Source: an uncultured Oscillospiraceae bacterium
GTDB lineage: Bacteria; Bacillota; Clostridia; Oscillospirales; Oscillospiraceae
Assembly (NCBI GenBank): GCA_947600025.1
Contig: CANQFY010000005.1
Location: 1 to 47,741, forward strand
Length of the DNA stretch: 47,741 nt
Direction of reading: 5' to 3'
Shown here: piece after piece, positions 1 through 7,755 of the stretch
Position numbering within the stretch: the first letter of the stretch is position 1
Layout: every line of letters starts with the position of its first letter
Notes under the pieces: generated by a model
The model's database searches: none
What the model was told of the DNA's origin: nothing
Seen by the model: the letters and a program-made list of their open reading frames with translations, nothing else
Program-made: the position numbers and the translations under genes

Positions 1-753
1 CTCCGTTATAATATCCGTCAGCTCCGGGTCCGCCCCGGTGGGATCGAAAAGCAGCAGCGCCTCCCGGGAAATCGACGCTCCCAGCAGGCGAACCATGGTT
101 TTCCCGGTTTTTTCCGACAGCTTCCAGTGGATCTGCCGGACGGCGTCTCCGGGCACATACTCCCGGATGGCGTAGAACTCTCCCGGATCGTCCCCGGGCA
201 CCGTGCGGGAATCGGTCTGCCGCTCCGGGCCCCGCCGCTCCGCCGGAAGAAAAATCAGTTCCGGAGCAAAGAGGACCGGGGGCGCCGCCGTCTCTCCCGT
301 CCACGTCAGTTCCACCCGTCTTCTGACCAGACCAAATAGATCCTCCACCTCGCCGGAGAGGACTTGCAGCTCCATACTTCCGCAGTGGCGACCGCGCAGG
401 GTAAAGGGAAGGCTCCTCTCCCCTTTCGGCGGCAAGGTCACCGTTTCCACGCCGGAGCGGGTTTCCCCCGTGTGCAGGTTCCGGCACCGCCATTGGACCC
501 GCAATCTTAGAACGGGAACCATGCCGCCGTTTTTCACGATCAGGCGGCACTCAACGGCCTTTCCCTTTTCCAGCGTCTGGGGAAGCGGGCCCTGAACGGC
601 GAGCCTTCCCCCGCCCAGCAGGGCCAGCATCCCCACCAGTGGCAGCGCCAAGTAGCAAAGGAGCAGGGTCAGCGTCCCCGGGTTATTTTCAAACAGATAC
701 GCCGCTCCCGCCGCCGCCAGCAGGGCAGCCCAAGCCCACCGTCTGGCCCTCAT
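1..753 (-). CDS. DUF58 domain protein (3' end outside window)
   Basis: This ORF is missing from the supplied track because it runs off the left edge. Reading the minus strand from an ATG at 753 gives 251 open codons. Residues about 5-50 form two hydrophobic segments, consistent with two N-terminal membrane helices. Near residues 205-225 comes the DUF58 signature REYVPGDAVRQIHWK. DUF58 proteins are membrane-anchored and usually sit beside a MoxR AAA ATPase; their exact function is unknown, with proposed roles in envelope or stress biology. The ATG overlaps the moxR stop as ATGA, so the two are probably translationally coupled. The C-terminal half lies beyond position 1, so total length and any transglutaminase partner cannot be seen. 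Confidence 0.85.
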   Translation of the reverse strand, partial: MRARRWAWAALLAAAGAAYLFENNPGTLTLLLCYLALPLVGMLALLGGGRLAVQGPLPQTLEKGKAVECRLIVKNGGMVPVLRLRVQWRCRNLHTGETRSGVETVTLPPKGERSLPFTLRGRHCGSMELQVLSGEVEDLFGLVRRRVELTWTGETAAPPVLFAPELIFLPAERRGPERQTDSRTVPGDDPGEFYAIREYVPGDAVRQIHWKLSEKTGKTMVRLLGASISREALLLFDPTGADPELTDIITE

Positions 754-1688
754 TGGCCTTCGTAGGGGGCTTCCACCCGCGCCAATACCCCCTCCAGCGC
801 CGTCCGGGCGTCCATCCGGGCAGTGCGAGCTTTGGGACTCAGCAGAATCCGGTGTCCGCACACATCCGTGAAAATCTCCCGCACATCCTGGGGGATCACA
901 TAGCCCCGGCCCCGAAGGCAGGCGCAGGCCCTCGCCATCCGGCTCAAGGCCAGTGCGCCCCGGGGGCTGATCCCCAGTTCGATCCATGGATCCTCCCGGG
1001 ATGCCATGGCCAGACGGGTGATGTAGGCCAAAATCTCCTCGTGGATCGTGACCGCCGCCGCCCTGCGCTGCATATCCAGCACCGCTTCCCGGTCCGCCAC
1101 CGCCGCCACCGTGTCCATGGGTTCGGCGGTCTGGCGGTCTCGGAGGATGTCCATCTGGGCGTCAAAATCCGGGTAGCCCAGGGTCAGCCGGATCAAAAAC
1201 CGGTCCAACTGGGCCTGGGGCAGCAATTGGGTCCCTGCGGCCCCCACATGGTTCTCTGTGGCGAACACCATGAAGCACCTGGACAAGGGGTGAACATGGC
1301 CATCCACCGTCACCTGCCGTTCCTCCATGGCCTCCAGCAGGGCGGACTGGGTCTTGCTGGAGGTGCGGTTGATCTCGTCCGCCAGCAGCAGGTCCGCGTC
1401 GTTCACCGCCCCGGGCATATAGCGGAAGGAGCCGCTCTGCCGGTCGTAGACGGAAAAGCCCACGATATCCGAGGGCAGCACATCCGGGGTACACTGCACC
1501 CGCCGGTACCGCAGCCCCAGGGCCTTGCTCAGGGCCACCACCAGGCTGGTCTTCCCCACCCCCGGCACATCGTCCAGCAGCACATGGCCCCCGGAGAGCA
1601 CCGCCATCATCACCTTTTCCACCACCGGGGCTTTGCCCCGGATCACCTGCTCCACCTGGCGCAAAATTCTCTGAATCTGCTCGTCCAT
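750..1688 (-). CDS. MoxR-family AAA+ ATPase
   Basis: This is an AAA+ chaperone-like ATPase of the MoxR/RavA class, thought to remodel or mature partner proteins. The Walker A motif is DDVPGVGKTS and the Walker B is LLLADEINR, followed by the family-typical TSSKTQSALLEAMEE helix. An arginine-rich sensor region and a C-terminal lid (SPRGALALSRMARA) follow. I place the start at the ATG at 1688 (MDEQIQRIL) because GAGGAG lies 6-7 bases upstream. The track start at 1727 has no SD and overlaps the -10 box of the promoter. From 1688 the protein is 312 residues, normal for the family. It is followed by an overlapping DUF58 gene, the usual MoxR partner. Confidence 0.93.
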   Translation of the reverse strand: MDEQIQRILRQVEQVIRGKAPVVEKVMMAVLSGGHVLLDDVPGVGKTSLVVALSKALGLRYRRVQCTPDVLPSDIVGFSVYDRQSGSFRYMPGAVNDADLLLADEINRTSSKTQSALLEAMEERQVTVDGHVHPLSRCFMVFATENHVGAAGTQLLPQAQLDRFLIRLTLGYPDFDAQMDILRDRQTAEPMDTVAAVADREAVLDMQRRAAAVTIHEEILAYITRLAMASREDPWIELGISPRGALALSRMARACACLRGRGYVIPQDVREIFTDVCGHRILLSPKARTARMDARTALEGVLARVEAPYEGQ

Positions 1689-1718
1689 ACGCGACTCCTC
1701 AAAAAGTACTTTTTTCAA

Positions 1719-1747
1719 ATCATACACGATTTACATGGTTTTTTCAA
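1719..1747 (-). promoter_or_regulatory. Sigma-A type promoter for moxR-DUF58
   Basis: On the minus strand TTGAAA (1747-1742), a 17-base spacer and TATGAT (1724-1719) precede the moxR start by a short leader. The -35 hexamer is the left arm of the 1742-1766 palindrome. Confidence 0.7.
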
Positions 1748-1766
1748 CCCCCTAGGGGGGTTGAAA
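1742..1766. promoter_or_regulatory. 25-bp palindrome containing both divergent -35 boxes
   Basis: TTTCAACCCCC-TA-GGGGGGTTGAAA is an almost perfect inverted repeat between the divergent moxR and ECF genes. Its outer six bases on each side are the TTGAAA -35 boxes of the two promoters, facing away from each other. A protein dimer bound here could control both directions at once; that role is inferred. Confidence 0.6.
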
Positions 1767-1789
1767 GCCGCGGCCGGTTGCTATATAAT
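1761..1789 (+). promoter_or_regulatory. Sigma-A type promoter for the ECF S-component gene
   Basis: TTGAAA (1761-1766), a 17-base spacer and a perfect TATAAT (1784-1789) lie 30 bases before the ATG. The -35 is the right arm of the 1742-1766 palindrome. Confidence 0.8.
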
Positions 1790-1819
1790 AGAAAAACACG
1801 AATTTGAAGGAGCGCCGCC

Positions 1820-2386
1820 ATGAATCCCATGTCCTCTGTCAAGCGGGCCTGCATCTGTGCGCTGTGCATCGCGCTGTGCTATGTGCTGCCTACCGCTTTT
1901 CACGCCCTCGCCCTGGGCGCCGCCCTGTCCCCCATGCACATCCCCGTGCTGCTGTGCGGGATGCTCTGCGGCGGCTGGTACGGCCTGTTCTGCGGGCTGG
2001 CGGGGCCGGTGCTGTCCTGCGCCCTGTCTGGGATGCCCTCCCCGGCCCAGCTGATCTCCATGGTGCCGGAGCTGTGCGTCTATGGGCTGGTCAGCGGGCT
2101 GATCCTCCAATACCTCCGCACCGGCCGGGCCATGCTGGACCGGTACGCGGCGCTCCTTGCCGCCATGCTTTTAGGCCGGATCGCCGGAGGCGTCGCCAGC
2201 GCCCTGGTCTATCTGGGGGCCGGGCAGGGCTACTCGGTGGCCATCTGGGCGGGAAGCTACCTGGCGGGGACCCTCCCCGGCGCGGTGGTCCAGCTGATTT
2301 TGCTCCCGGCGCTGGCGCTGGTTTTGGAAAAGGCGGGGGCAGTGCCCCCCAGATATCCGAAGGAGACGAACACGCAGCATGGATAA
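1820..2386 (+). CDS. ECF transporter S component (substrate unknown)
   Basis: This 188-residue, strongly hydrophobic protein has about five or six membrane segments and the small-residue pattern of ECF-type substrate-binding (S) components, for example the ALSPMHIPVLLCGMLCG region followed by GGWYGLFCGL. S components capture a vitamin or metal in the membrane and dock onto a shared energy module (EcfA, EcfA', EcfT) normally encoded elsewhere; none is in this window. The ATG at 1820 is preceded by GAAGGAG at good spacing. The stop overlaps the next gene by 8 bases, so transport and the methyltransferase may be linked. The substrate cannot be read from sequence: there is no clear riboswitch in the short leader, and BioY, ThiT, PanT or a queuosine-type family all remain possible. 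Confidence 0.8.
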   Translation: MNPMSSVKRACICALCIALCYVLPTAFHALALGAALSPMHIPVLLCGMLCGGWYGLFCGLAGPVLSCALSGMPSPAQLISMVPELCVYGLVSGLILQYLRTGRAMLDRYAALLAAMLLGRIAGGVASALVYLGAGQGYSVAIWAGSYLAGTLPGAVVQLILLPALALVLEKAGAVPPRYPKETNTQHG

Positions 2387-2957
2387 GAAGGAGATCGCCG
2401 CGTTTTTTGACCGCTGCGCCCCCTGGTGGGACGCGGATATGGTGCGCCCCGAGCCGGTCATCACCCAAATTCTAAGCAACGCCGGGGTCCGACCGGGCAT
2501 CCAGGTGCTGGACGTGGCCTGCGGCACCGGGGTGCTGTTCCCGGACTATCGGAGCCGGCAGGTCGCCGCCGTCACCGGCATCGACCTGTCGGAAAAGATG
2601 GCCCAGATCGCGCAGCGCAAATTCCCCTGGGCGAAGGTGGTCTGCGGGGACGTGGAGACCGCCACATTCGATCATCCTTTTGACCTAGTGATGGTCTACA
2701 ACGCCTTCCCCCATTTCCCGGACCCGGCCCATCTGATCCAGGTGCTGGCCGGTCTGGTGCTTCCCGGCGGGCGGCTCAGTGTGGCCCACAGCATGAGTCG
2801 GTCCGCGCTGGCCCAGCACCATGCGGGCCGGGCCAGCGCGGTATCCATCGACCTGATCGACGAAAAGACTCTGGCGGAATTGATGGCGCCCTGGTTCGAT
2901 GTGGATGTTGTGATCTCCGACGAAAAAATGTACCAGGTCTGCGGCACCAAAAAATGA
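2379..2957 (+). CDS. Class I SAM-dependent methyltransferase
   Basis: This 192-residue cytosolic protein has a class I methyltransferase fold. Motif I is VLDVACGTGVL (about residues 45-55), an acidic ribose-binding residue ends strand two in VTGIDLSEKM, and motif IV is FDLVMVYNAFPHF. A short variable C-terminal part follows. It starts inside the preceding ECF gene (8-base overlap), so the pair forms one transcription unit ending at the hairpin at 2990. The sequence resembles small UbiE/Methyltransf_11 proteins, but the substrate is unknown. One speculation is that it modifies the molecule imported by the S component. Confidence 0.85.
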   Translation: MDKKEIAAFFDRCAPWWDADMVRPEPVITQILSNAGVRPGIQVLDVACGTGVLFPDYRSRQVAAVTGIDLSEKMAQIAQRKFPWAKVVCGDVETATFDHPFDLVMVYNAFPHFPDPAHLIQVLAGLVLPGGRLSVAHSMSRSALAQHHAGRASAVSIDLIDEKTLAELMAPWFDVDVVISDEKMYQVCGTKK

Positions 2958-2989
2958 GGCCCTCCGATTATTATATAAATTAGGAAAAT

Positions 2990-3031
2990 AAAGGTAGACA
3001 CACGGAGAAACCATGTGTCTACCTTTGTTTT
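2990..3031. terminator. Bidirectional intrinsic terminator
   Basis: AAAGGTAGACACA and TGTGTCTACCTTT form a perfect 13-bp stem (2990-3002 with 3014-3026). It has GTTTTATT on the plus side and TTTATTTTCC on the minus side. It lies between the convergent methyltransferase and mpg genes and can serve both. Confidence 0.85.
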
Positions 3032-3533
3032 ATTCCGCAACAAAGCGCCAGAGCCGGTCCTGGTCCTCCTGGGAGGCGTAGCCGATGCCGACACGCTTGG
3101 CGGTTTTGACGGAGCAGCGAAAGCCGTCATCCTCCACCCAGAGATCGTCGCCGTCCACAGCGCTGGCGCGGTTGAAATCCAGGCCAATGCCCAGGGCCTT
3201 GGTCAGCCTTCCCGGCCCCTCGGCCCCCTGGCAGGCCCGGATTAGCACCGCCTCCGGCGCCCCCTCCTCCCCGGTCACCAGGTTCAGCAGGTTGTGGATG
3301 CCGTAGCAGAGGTAGACGTACACCGTCCCTGCCGGGGCGTAGAGCACCTCATTCCGCTTGGTGCGGCCGTGATGGGCGTGGCAGGCGGTGTCCTTCTCTC
3401 CGCAGTAAGCCTCGGTCTGGGTGATCCGCAGCCGTTTCTCCCCCTCGGGCGTTCGATGGACCAGCACCTTGCCCACCAGGTCCCGGGCCACCTCCAGACA
3501 GGGGCGGTGAAAAAAGTCGTAACCTAGGCGCAT
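3030..3533 (-). CDS. mpg: DNA-3-methyladenine glycosylase (MPG/AAG family)
   Basis: This family excises alkylated purines such as 3-methyladenine and hypoxanthine, starting base-excision repair. The sequence shows the family landmarks in order: RDLVGKVLV, the ITQTEAY segment with the catalytic glutamate, HAHHGRTKRNEVLYAPAG, the YVYLCYGIHNLLNLVT core with its intercalating tyrosine region, PEAVLIRA and GPGRLTKALGI. At 167 residues it is shorter than the usual 190-205, because the loop between VLIRA and GPGRL is nearly absent and the C-terminus is trimmed. GGAGGAAAAGGC precedes the ATG. It diverges from the Sel1 gene, and another alkylation-repair type glycosylase lies on the far side of that gene. 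Confidence 0.92.
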   Translation of the reverse strand: MRLGYDFFHRPCLEVARDLVGKVLVHRTPEGEKRLRITQTEAYCGEKDTACHAHHGRTKRNEVLYAPAGTVYVYLCYGIHNLLNLVTGEEGAPEAVLIRACQGAEGPGRLTKALGIGLDFNRASAVDGDDLWVEDDGFRCSVKTAKRVGIGYASQEDQDRLWRFVAE

Positions 3534-3583
3534 GCCTTTTCCTCCTTTTGATTCAAATTCAACGGAAATTTTTCTCCGGGCTC

Positions 3584-3612
3584 TGGAAATCCGTCCCGGC
3601 CTGTGCTATACT
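3584..3612 (+). promoter_or_regulatory. Probable promoter for the Sel1-repeat gene
   Basis: TGGAAA (3584-3589), 17 bases, then TATACT (3607-3612), about 50 bases before the chosen ATG. The -35 is weak. A promoter here makes the longer ORF starting at 3548 unlikely. Confidence 0.55.
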
Positions 3613-3661
3613 AATTTATTATAGACGGTTCCCCGGAACCGGCGGAAAGGAAGGGAGTCCC

Positions 3662-5398
3662 ATGAACCAGGAAGAAAATTGGCAGCATGATTCCGGCGCT
3701 CAGGAGGATATGACGCTGGTATCCATCGATCCCCGTCTCCTTCGCCGGGCCGCGGCCATGAACCAGTCCCGGGGCGCTTCCCGGCCCGAGGACCCGGCCC
3801 AGCTGTGCCAAATGGGGCTCCGGCTCCTCTACGGCCTGGGAGGGTCCCAGCAGGACCCGGCAGCAGGGATCGCCTATCTCACCCGAGCGGCGGAGGGCGG
3901 GGACGCCTTTGCCCAGTATAGCCTGGGAATGTGCTATCTGGAGGGCAACGGGATTGCCAAGGATCCGGAACAAGCTCTCCGCCTGTTTACCCAGGCGGCG
4001 GAACAGGGCAGCCCCCACGCTCTGACCCAGCTGGGCCGGTGCTGGGAGTTTGGACAGGGCGTTCCCCAAGACCCCAGGCGCGCAGTGGAATTTTACCGCA
4101 AATCGGCGGAGCTGAACTTTGCCCCCGCTCTGTGCAGCCTTGGAAATTGTTACTTCTGCGGTGTGGGCGTGCCTCAGGATCTGGCGGTGGGCGCCCAGTT
4201 CTTCCGCCAGGCGGCACAAATGGGCAATCTCCGGGCCATCTATTTATTGGGTCGGTGCTATGAGCTGGGCAGCGGCGTGGAAAGGGACTCAGAAAAGGCC
4301 GCTTCCCTATTTCGCCGGGTCCACGACGTGGGCCTGCCCATCGGCACCTGCGCCCTGGGCGTGTGCTATGAGCTGGGCAACGGCGTGCCCATGGACAAGG
4401 CGGAGGCCCTGCGCCTCTACCGCCAGGCGGCGGAAAAGGACTATCCCCCCGCCCAGTGCAACCTGGGCTTCTGCTACCTCCAGGGCATCGGGACGCCCCG
4501 GAACCCCAAGGAGGCCATCCCCTGGTTTGAAAAAGCAGCGGAACAGGGCTTCCCCCGGGCCATGCACCTGCTGGGCAAGTGCTATGAATCGGGTCTTGGG
4601 GTGCCAGTGGACCGGGAGCGGGCCTTTGCCTACTATCAGCAGGCCCACCGGAAGGATTATCTGCCCGCCACCTGCTCGCTGGGACTTTGCTATGAGCTGG
4701 GCCGGGGCACCGCCATGGACAAGGTGCAGGCCGCCGAGCTGTACCGCCAGGCGGCGGAAAGAGGGGACCCCCAAGCCCAGAGCTTTTTGGGCTGCTTCTA
4801 CTACTGGGGGGTCGCGTTCCCCCGAGACTACGGCAAGGCGGCGGCGTGGTTCCAAAAATCAGCGGAGCAGGGCTTCCCCCGGGGCCAGTACTACTTAGGG
4901 GAGTGCTTCCAGCGGGGCGTAGGGGTCGCCAGGGACCCGGAAAGGGGCGCGGGCCTCTACCGTGCCGCCCTAGAGGGCGGCTATACCGAGGCCGCCGCCA
5001 GCCTGGGGGCCTGCTACGAGGCCGGCATCGGCGTGGAGCAGGACTGGGAAAAGGCCATCGGGCTCTACCGCCGGGGTGCCCAGGCCGGAAGCGCCCGGGC
5101 CCAGTGCAGCCTGGCCATGTGCTATTTTACCGGCCGGGGTGTGGAACGGGATCCGGCCTCCGCGTTTTTGTGGTTTGCCAAGGCGGCGGAGCAGGGACTG
5201 TCCCGGGCGGAATACTATCTGGGAAAGTGCTATGAGGGCGGCGTCGGCGTCACGGCGGACCGGAAAAAGGCCCTGGAATACTACCGCCGGGCGGCAAAGC
5301 AGGGCTACCCCGCGGAAAAGGAGATCCAGGCGCTCTCCCCCTCTGCCCCGGAACCAAAGAAAAAATTCCGCTGGCCCTGGGAAAAAGAAGAAAAATAG
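3662..5398 (+). CDS. Sel1-like repeat protein with 14 repeats
   Basis: The protein (578 residues from this start) is almost entirely tandem Sel1-type TPR-like repeats of about 36 residues. I count 14, each with the core AxxxLGxCYxxGxGVxxDxxxAxxxYxxAAExG. Such helical solenoids are scaffolds for protein-protein contacts. No signal peptide or membrane helix is visible, so it should be cytosolic. The LGxCY cysteine is kept in most repeats, and several (AQCNLGFCY, ATCSLGLCY) have a second cysteine three residues before the LG, an unusually cysteine-rich lattice. A basic/aromatic tail (KKKFRWPWEKEEK) ends the protein. The ATG at 3662 follows GGAAGGGAG; the track start at 3548 lies upstream of the promoter. 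The partner is unknown. Confidence 0.92.
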   Translation: MNQEENWQHDSGAQEDMTLVSIDPRLLRRAAAMNQSRGASRPEDPAQLCQMGLRLLYGLGGSQQDPAAGIAYLTRAAEGGDAFAQYSLGMCYLEGNGIAKDPEQALRLFTQAAEQGSPHALTQLGRCWEFGQGVPQDPRRAVEFYRKSAELNFAPALCSLGNCYFCGVGVPQDLAVGAQFFRQAAQMGNLRAIYLLGRCYELGSGVERDSEKAASLFRRVHDVGLPIGTCALGVCYELGNGVPMDKAEALRLYRQAAEKDYPPAQCNLGFCYLQGIGTPRNPKEAIPWFEKAAEQGFPRAMHLLGKCYESGLGVPVDRERAFAYYQQAHRKDYLPATCSLGLCYELGRGTAMDKVQAAELYRQAAERGDPQAQSFLGCFYYWGVAFPRDYGKAAAWFQKSAEQGFPRGQYYLGECFQRGVGVARDPERGAGLYRAALEGGYTEAAASLGACYEAGIGVEQDWEKAIGLYRRGAQAGSARAQCSLAMCYFTGRGVERDPASAFLWFAKAAEQGLSRAEYYLGKCYEGGVGVTADRKKALEYYRRAAKQGYPAEKEIQALSPSAPEPKKKFRWPWEKEEK

Positions 5399-5414
5399 CG
5401 CTTTAGAGTTATGT

Positions 5415-5443
5415 AAACCGGTCCCGGCAGGGGCCGGTTTTTA
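5415..5443 (+). terminator. Intrinsic terminator of the Sel1 gene
   Basis: An AACCGG-CCC / GGGGCCGGTT hairpin with a GGCA loop is followed by a run of T. It overlaps the stop codon of the convergent glycosylase gene. Confidence 0.8.
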
Positions 5444-6580
5444 TGCCTGGCGGAGAAATTCCTCCAGCCGCCGAAGGGCCCCGTCCAACGCCGCCGGGTC
5501 CTGGGGTACCCCCGGCTCCGGGTAGTAGCTTTTCACCGTCAGCACGCCGGAGGCCCGGTCGAACACCGGCTCAACCCTGCCCATAAACACATCCCCATGG
5601 AGTACCGGCAGGACATAGTAGCCGTACTTCCGCTTTTCCTGGGGGGTGTAGATCTCCCATCGGTAGGAAAAGCCGAACAGCGCTTCGATGAGCCGCCGGT
5701 CCCAGAGCAGGCTGTCCAGCGGTGCGATCAGCTCGCACCGGGGCCGGAATCGCGCCCCGGAACGAATGGAATCCAACAGCGCCCGGTCCTCCGCCAGGCA
5801 GTAGAGGCGAAGCCCCTCCACCTCCAGCGGCAACAGCGCCCCCTCCTCCGTCAATTCCCCGAAAATGGCGGACCGCTCCTTTGCCTGAAGCCCAGGGATC
5901 CCCAGCCAGGCATCGGAACCCCGGTCCCACAGCAGGCCCACGGCGCCGACCCGCCGCCGGACCCGCCACTTTCGATGGGCGTGATCCGCCGGGAGGGGAT
6001 CCGGCTGGGCGAGAAGGAACGCCGGGATGCAGTTTTCGGCCAGGTCGTAGTATTTAAGGTTCCCCTTTTTGTGGTGGATGGCCAGCTCCCCGGTAAAATA
6101 CAGGTGCTCCAGTGCCGCCCGGGCAATGGTGGTGCTGCTCCAATACCAGTCCACCTTCTCCGCGATCTCAAAGTCCCCGGCGCAGAGAGGTCCCCGCCGG
6201 GCGATCTCCGATAGAATTTGGGGCCGGACCGCCCGGAGCCGCTCCCGGCTCCGCTCAGAATCCAAATGTGCCGCCCGCTCCCGGGCAAAATAGGGCCAGT
6301 CCTCCACTGGGATGATCGAGAGATTCTTGTCGAAATAGTCAACCGCCTTCCGATCCCGGTACAGTAGCTCCCAGAGCTGCCGCCGGGTAAAGCCCTTCAC
6401 CCGGGCGTGGAAGGTCAGGTCCGGGCTTCGCCCGCAGATATCGATGGGGTCGAACTGGACGCACCTAGCCTGGCGAAGAAAGGCCAGCGCCCCCGCCTTT
6501 CCGGAGAATCGATAGGCCCCCAGCAGACCGTGCTTGCGCAGCAGAAACCGGCGGGCTTCCCTTTTTGTCAGAGTTTCCAT
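5441..6580 (-). CDS. YcaQ/AlkZ-family winged-helix DNA glycosylase
   Basis: This 379-residue protein belongs to the HTH_42 family (E. coli YcaQ/AlkX and Streptomyces AlkZ), which unhooks interstrand crosslinks or removes alkylated bases. The N-terminal region has REARRFLLRKHGL and then CVQFDPID. This is the Q-x-D form of the family's catalytic motif, pointing to the YcaQ branch rather than AlkZ (Q-x-Q). Further conserved blocks are the WELLYRDRKAVDYF segment, WYWSSTTIARAALEHLYFTGEL (winged helix) and LLWDRRLIEALFGFSYRWEIYTP near the C-terminus. An SD-like AAGGAGCGG precedes the ATG. With mpg 2 kb away, two glycosylases of alkylation repair flank the Sel1 gene. Which lesions it acts on is not visible from sequence. 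Confidence 0.88.
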   Translation of the reverse strand: METLTKREARRFLLRKHGLLGAYRFSGKAGALAFLRQARCVQFDPIDICGRSPDLTFHARVKGFTRRQLWELLYRDRKAVDYFDKNLSIIPVEDWPYFARERAAHLDSERSRERLRAVRPQILSEIARRGPLCAGDFEIAEKVDWYWSSTTIARAALEHLYFTGELAIHHKKGNLKYYDLAENCIPAFLLAQPDPLPADHAHRKWRVRRRVGAVGLLWDRGSDAWLGIPGLQAKERSAIFGELTEEGALLPLEVEGLRLYCLAEDRALLDSIRSGARFRPRCELIAPLDSLLWDRRLIEALFGFSYRWEIYTPQEKRKYGYYVLPVLHGDVFMGRVEPVFDRASGVLTVKSYYPEPGVPQDPAALDGALRRLEEFLRQA

Positions 6581-6610
6581 TGCGGCCGCTCCTTATCGAA
6601 CATTTTTTCT

Positions 6611-6639
6611 ATTATAGCCCATCCCGCCTCAAAAATCAA
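6611..6639 (-). promoter_or_regulatory. Promoter of the YcaQ-like gene
   Basis: TTGATT (6639-6634), 17 bases, then TATAAT (6616-6611) on the minus strand. The -35 box lies within the T-rich tail of the upstream pyrB terminator, a very compact junction. Confidence 0.75.
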
Positions 6640-6667
6640 CCCGCCGGAAGGTTTTTCTTCCGGCGGA
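6630..6667 (-). terminator. Terminator of the pyr operon
   Basis: CCGCCGGAAG and CTTCCGGCGG form a perfect 10-bp stem just after the pyrB stop, followed on the minus strand by GTTGATTTTT. Confidence 0.85.
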
Positions 6668-6675
6668 CATTGTTT

Positions 6676-7755
6676 TCATTCGGTTTCCGCCAGCGCCTCG
6701 CAGTACAGGCACCGGTATGCCCCTTCCCGGTCCCGGCGGAACCGCTGGGGAAGCTCCTGCTCCACCTGGCAGATACAACGGTGGTTCCGGCACCGCAGGT
6801 CCGATATCGCCTCTCCTTCCGGCACCTCCTGGGCAGGCTTCTCCCCCGGAATGCCCAGCAGCCGGAGGATCAGGGCCATCCGCATGAATTTGCCGTTGAG
6901 GGCCTGCTCAAAATAGCAGGCTCTCGGGTCGCTGTCCACCAGGACGCTGATCTCGTTGACCCGGGGCAGCGGATGGAGGATGCACAGATCCGGCTTGGCG
7001 TTTTCCAGCTTGTCCACCGTCAGGATGTAGCTGTCCTTCAAGCGCTCATACTCCTCCATACTGGCAAAGCGCTCCCGCTGGACTCTCGTCATATACAGGA
7101 CGTCCAGACCCGGCATGGCGTTTTCCAAATCCCGGTTTTCTTCATAGGGGATGCCCCCCTGCTCTAAATCCCGGCGGACGTACTCCGGCAGCCGCAGCTC
7201 CTCCGGGCTGATCAGGACGAATTTCACCCCTTCATATCGGGACATGGCCCCAATCAGGGAGTGGACCGTCCGGCCGTATTTCAAGTCCCCGCACAGGCCA
7301 ATGGTCAGGTGGTCGAACCGACCCTTCCGGCGGCGGATGGTCAGCAGATCCGCCAGGGTCTGGGTGGGGTGGTTGTGGCCCCCGTCCCCGGCGTTGATGA
7401 TGGGAATTTTGGCGTTGATGGCCGCCACCAGCGGCGCCCCCTCCAGGGGATGGCGCATGGCAATGATATCCGCGTAACATTCTACCACCCGGGCGGTGTC
7501 CGCCACGCTCTCCCCTTTAGCGGCGGAGGAGCTGTTGGCCTGGGAGAAGCCCAGCACCTGGCCCCCCAGCTCATACATGGCCGCTTCGAAGCTGAGCCTG
7601 GTCCGGGTGGAGGGCTCAAAAAACAGGGTCGCCAGCTTTTTCCCCTGGCAAAGATGGCTGTAAGCCTCCGGCCGGGCAACGATATCCAGGGCGGTATCCG
7701 TTAATTTTTGGAGATCCTCGGGGCTCAGATCCCGAATGTCGATGAGATCCTTCAT
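6676..7755 (-). CDS. pyrB: Aspartate carbamoyltransferase with PyrI-like zinc tail
   Basis: It joins carbamoyl phosphate and aspartate to make carbamoyl aspartate, the committed step of pyrimidine synthesis. The catalytic part shows [16 protein letters not shown] (carbamoyl-phosphate site), [18 protein letters not shown] and a C-terminal HPLPRVNEI (about residue 265). After about residue 300 comes an extra stretch of some 55 residues with CRNHRCIC...RCLYCE. Its spacing matches the four-cysteine zinc domain of the regulatory chain PyrI (C-x4-C...C-x2-C). The allosteric nucleotide-binding half of PyrI is absent and there is no separate pyrI here. This makes 359 residues against about 305 for simple PyrB. 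It is last in the operon, overlaps pyrE as ATGA, and has GGAGG upstream. Confidence 0.96.
   Translation of the reverse strand: MKDLIDIRDLSPEDLQKLTDTALDIVARPEAYSHLCQGKKLATLFFEPSTRTRLSFEAAMYELGGQVLGFSQANSSSAAKGESVADTARVVECYADIIAMRHPLEGAPLVAAINAKIPIINAGDGGHNHPTQTLADLLTIRRRKGRFDHLTIGLCGDLKYGRTVHSLIGAMSRYEGVKFVLISPEELRLPEYVRRDLEQGGIPYEENRDLENAMPGLDVLYMTRVQRERFASMEEYERLKDSYILTVDKLENAKPDLCILHPLPRVNEISVLVDSDPRACYFEQALNGKFMRMALILRLLGIPGEKPAQEVPEGEAISDLRCRNHRCICQVEQELPQRFRRDREGAYRCLYCEALAETE

Noticed and set aside
3662-5398. Repeat array mistaken for CRISPR or mobile repeat
   Set aside because: The repeats are protein-coding Sel1 units of about 108 bases in frame, too divergent at the DNA level and without spacers.
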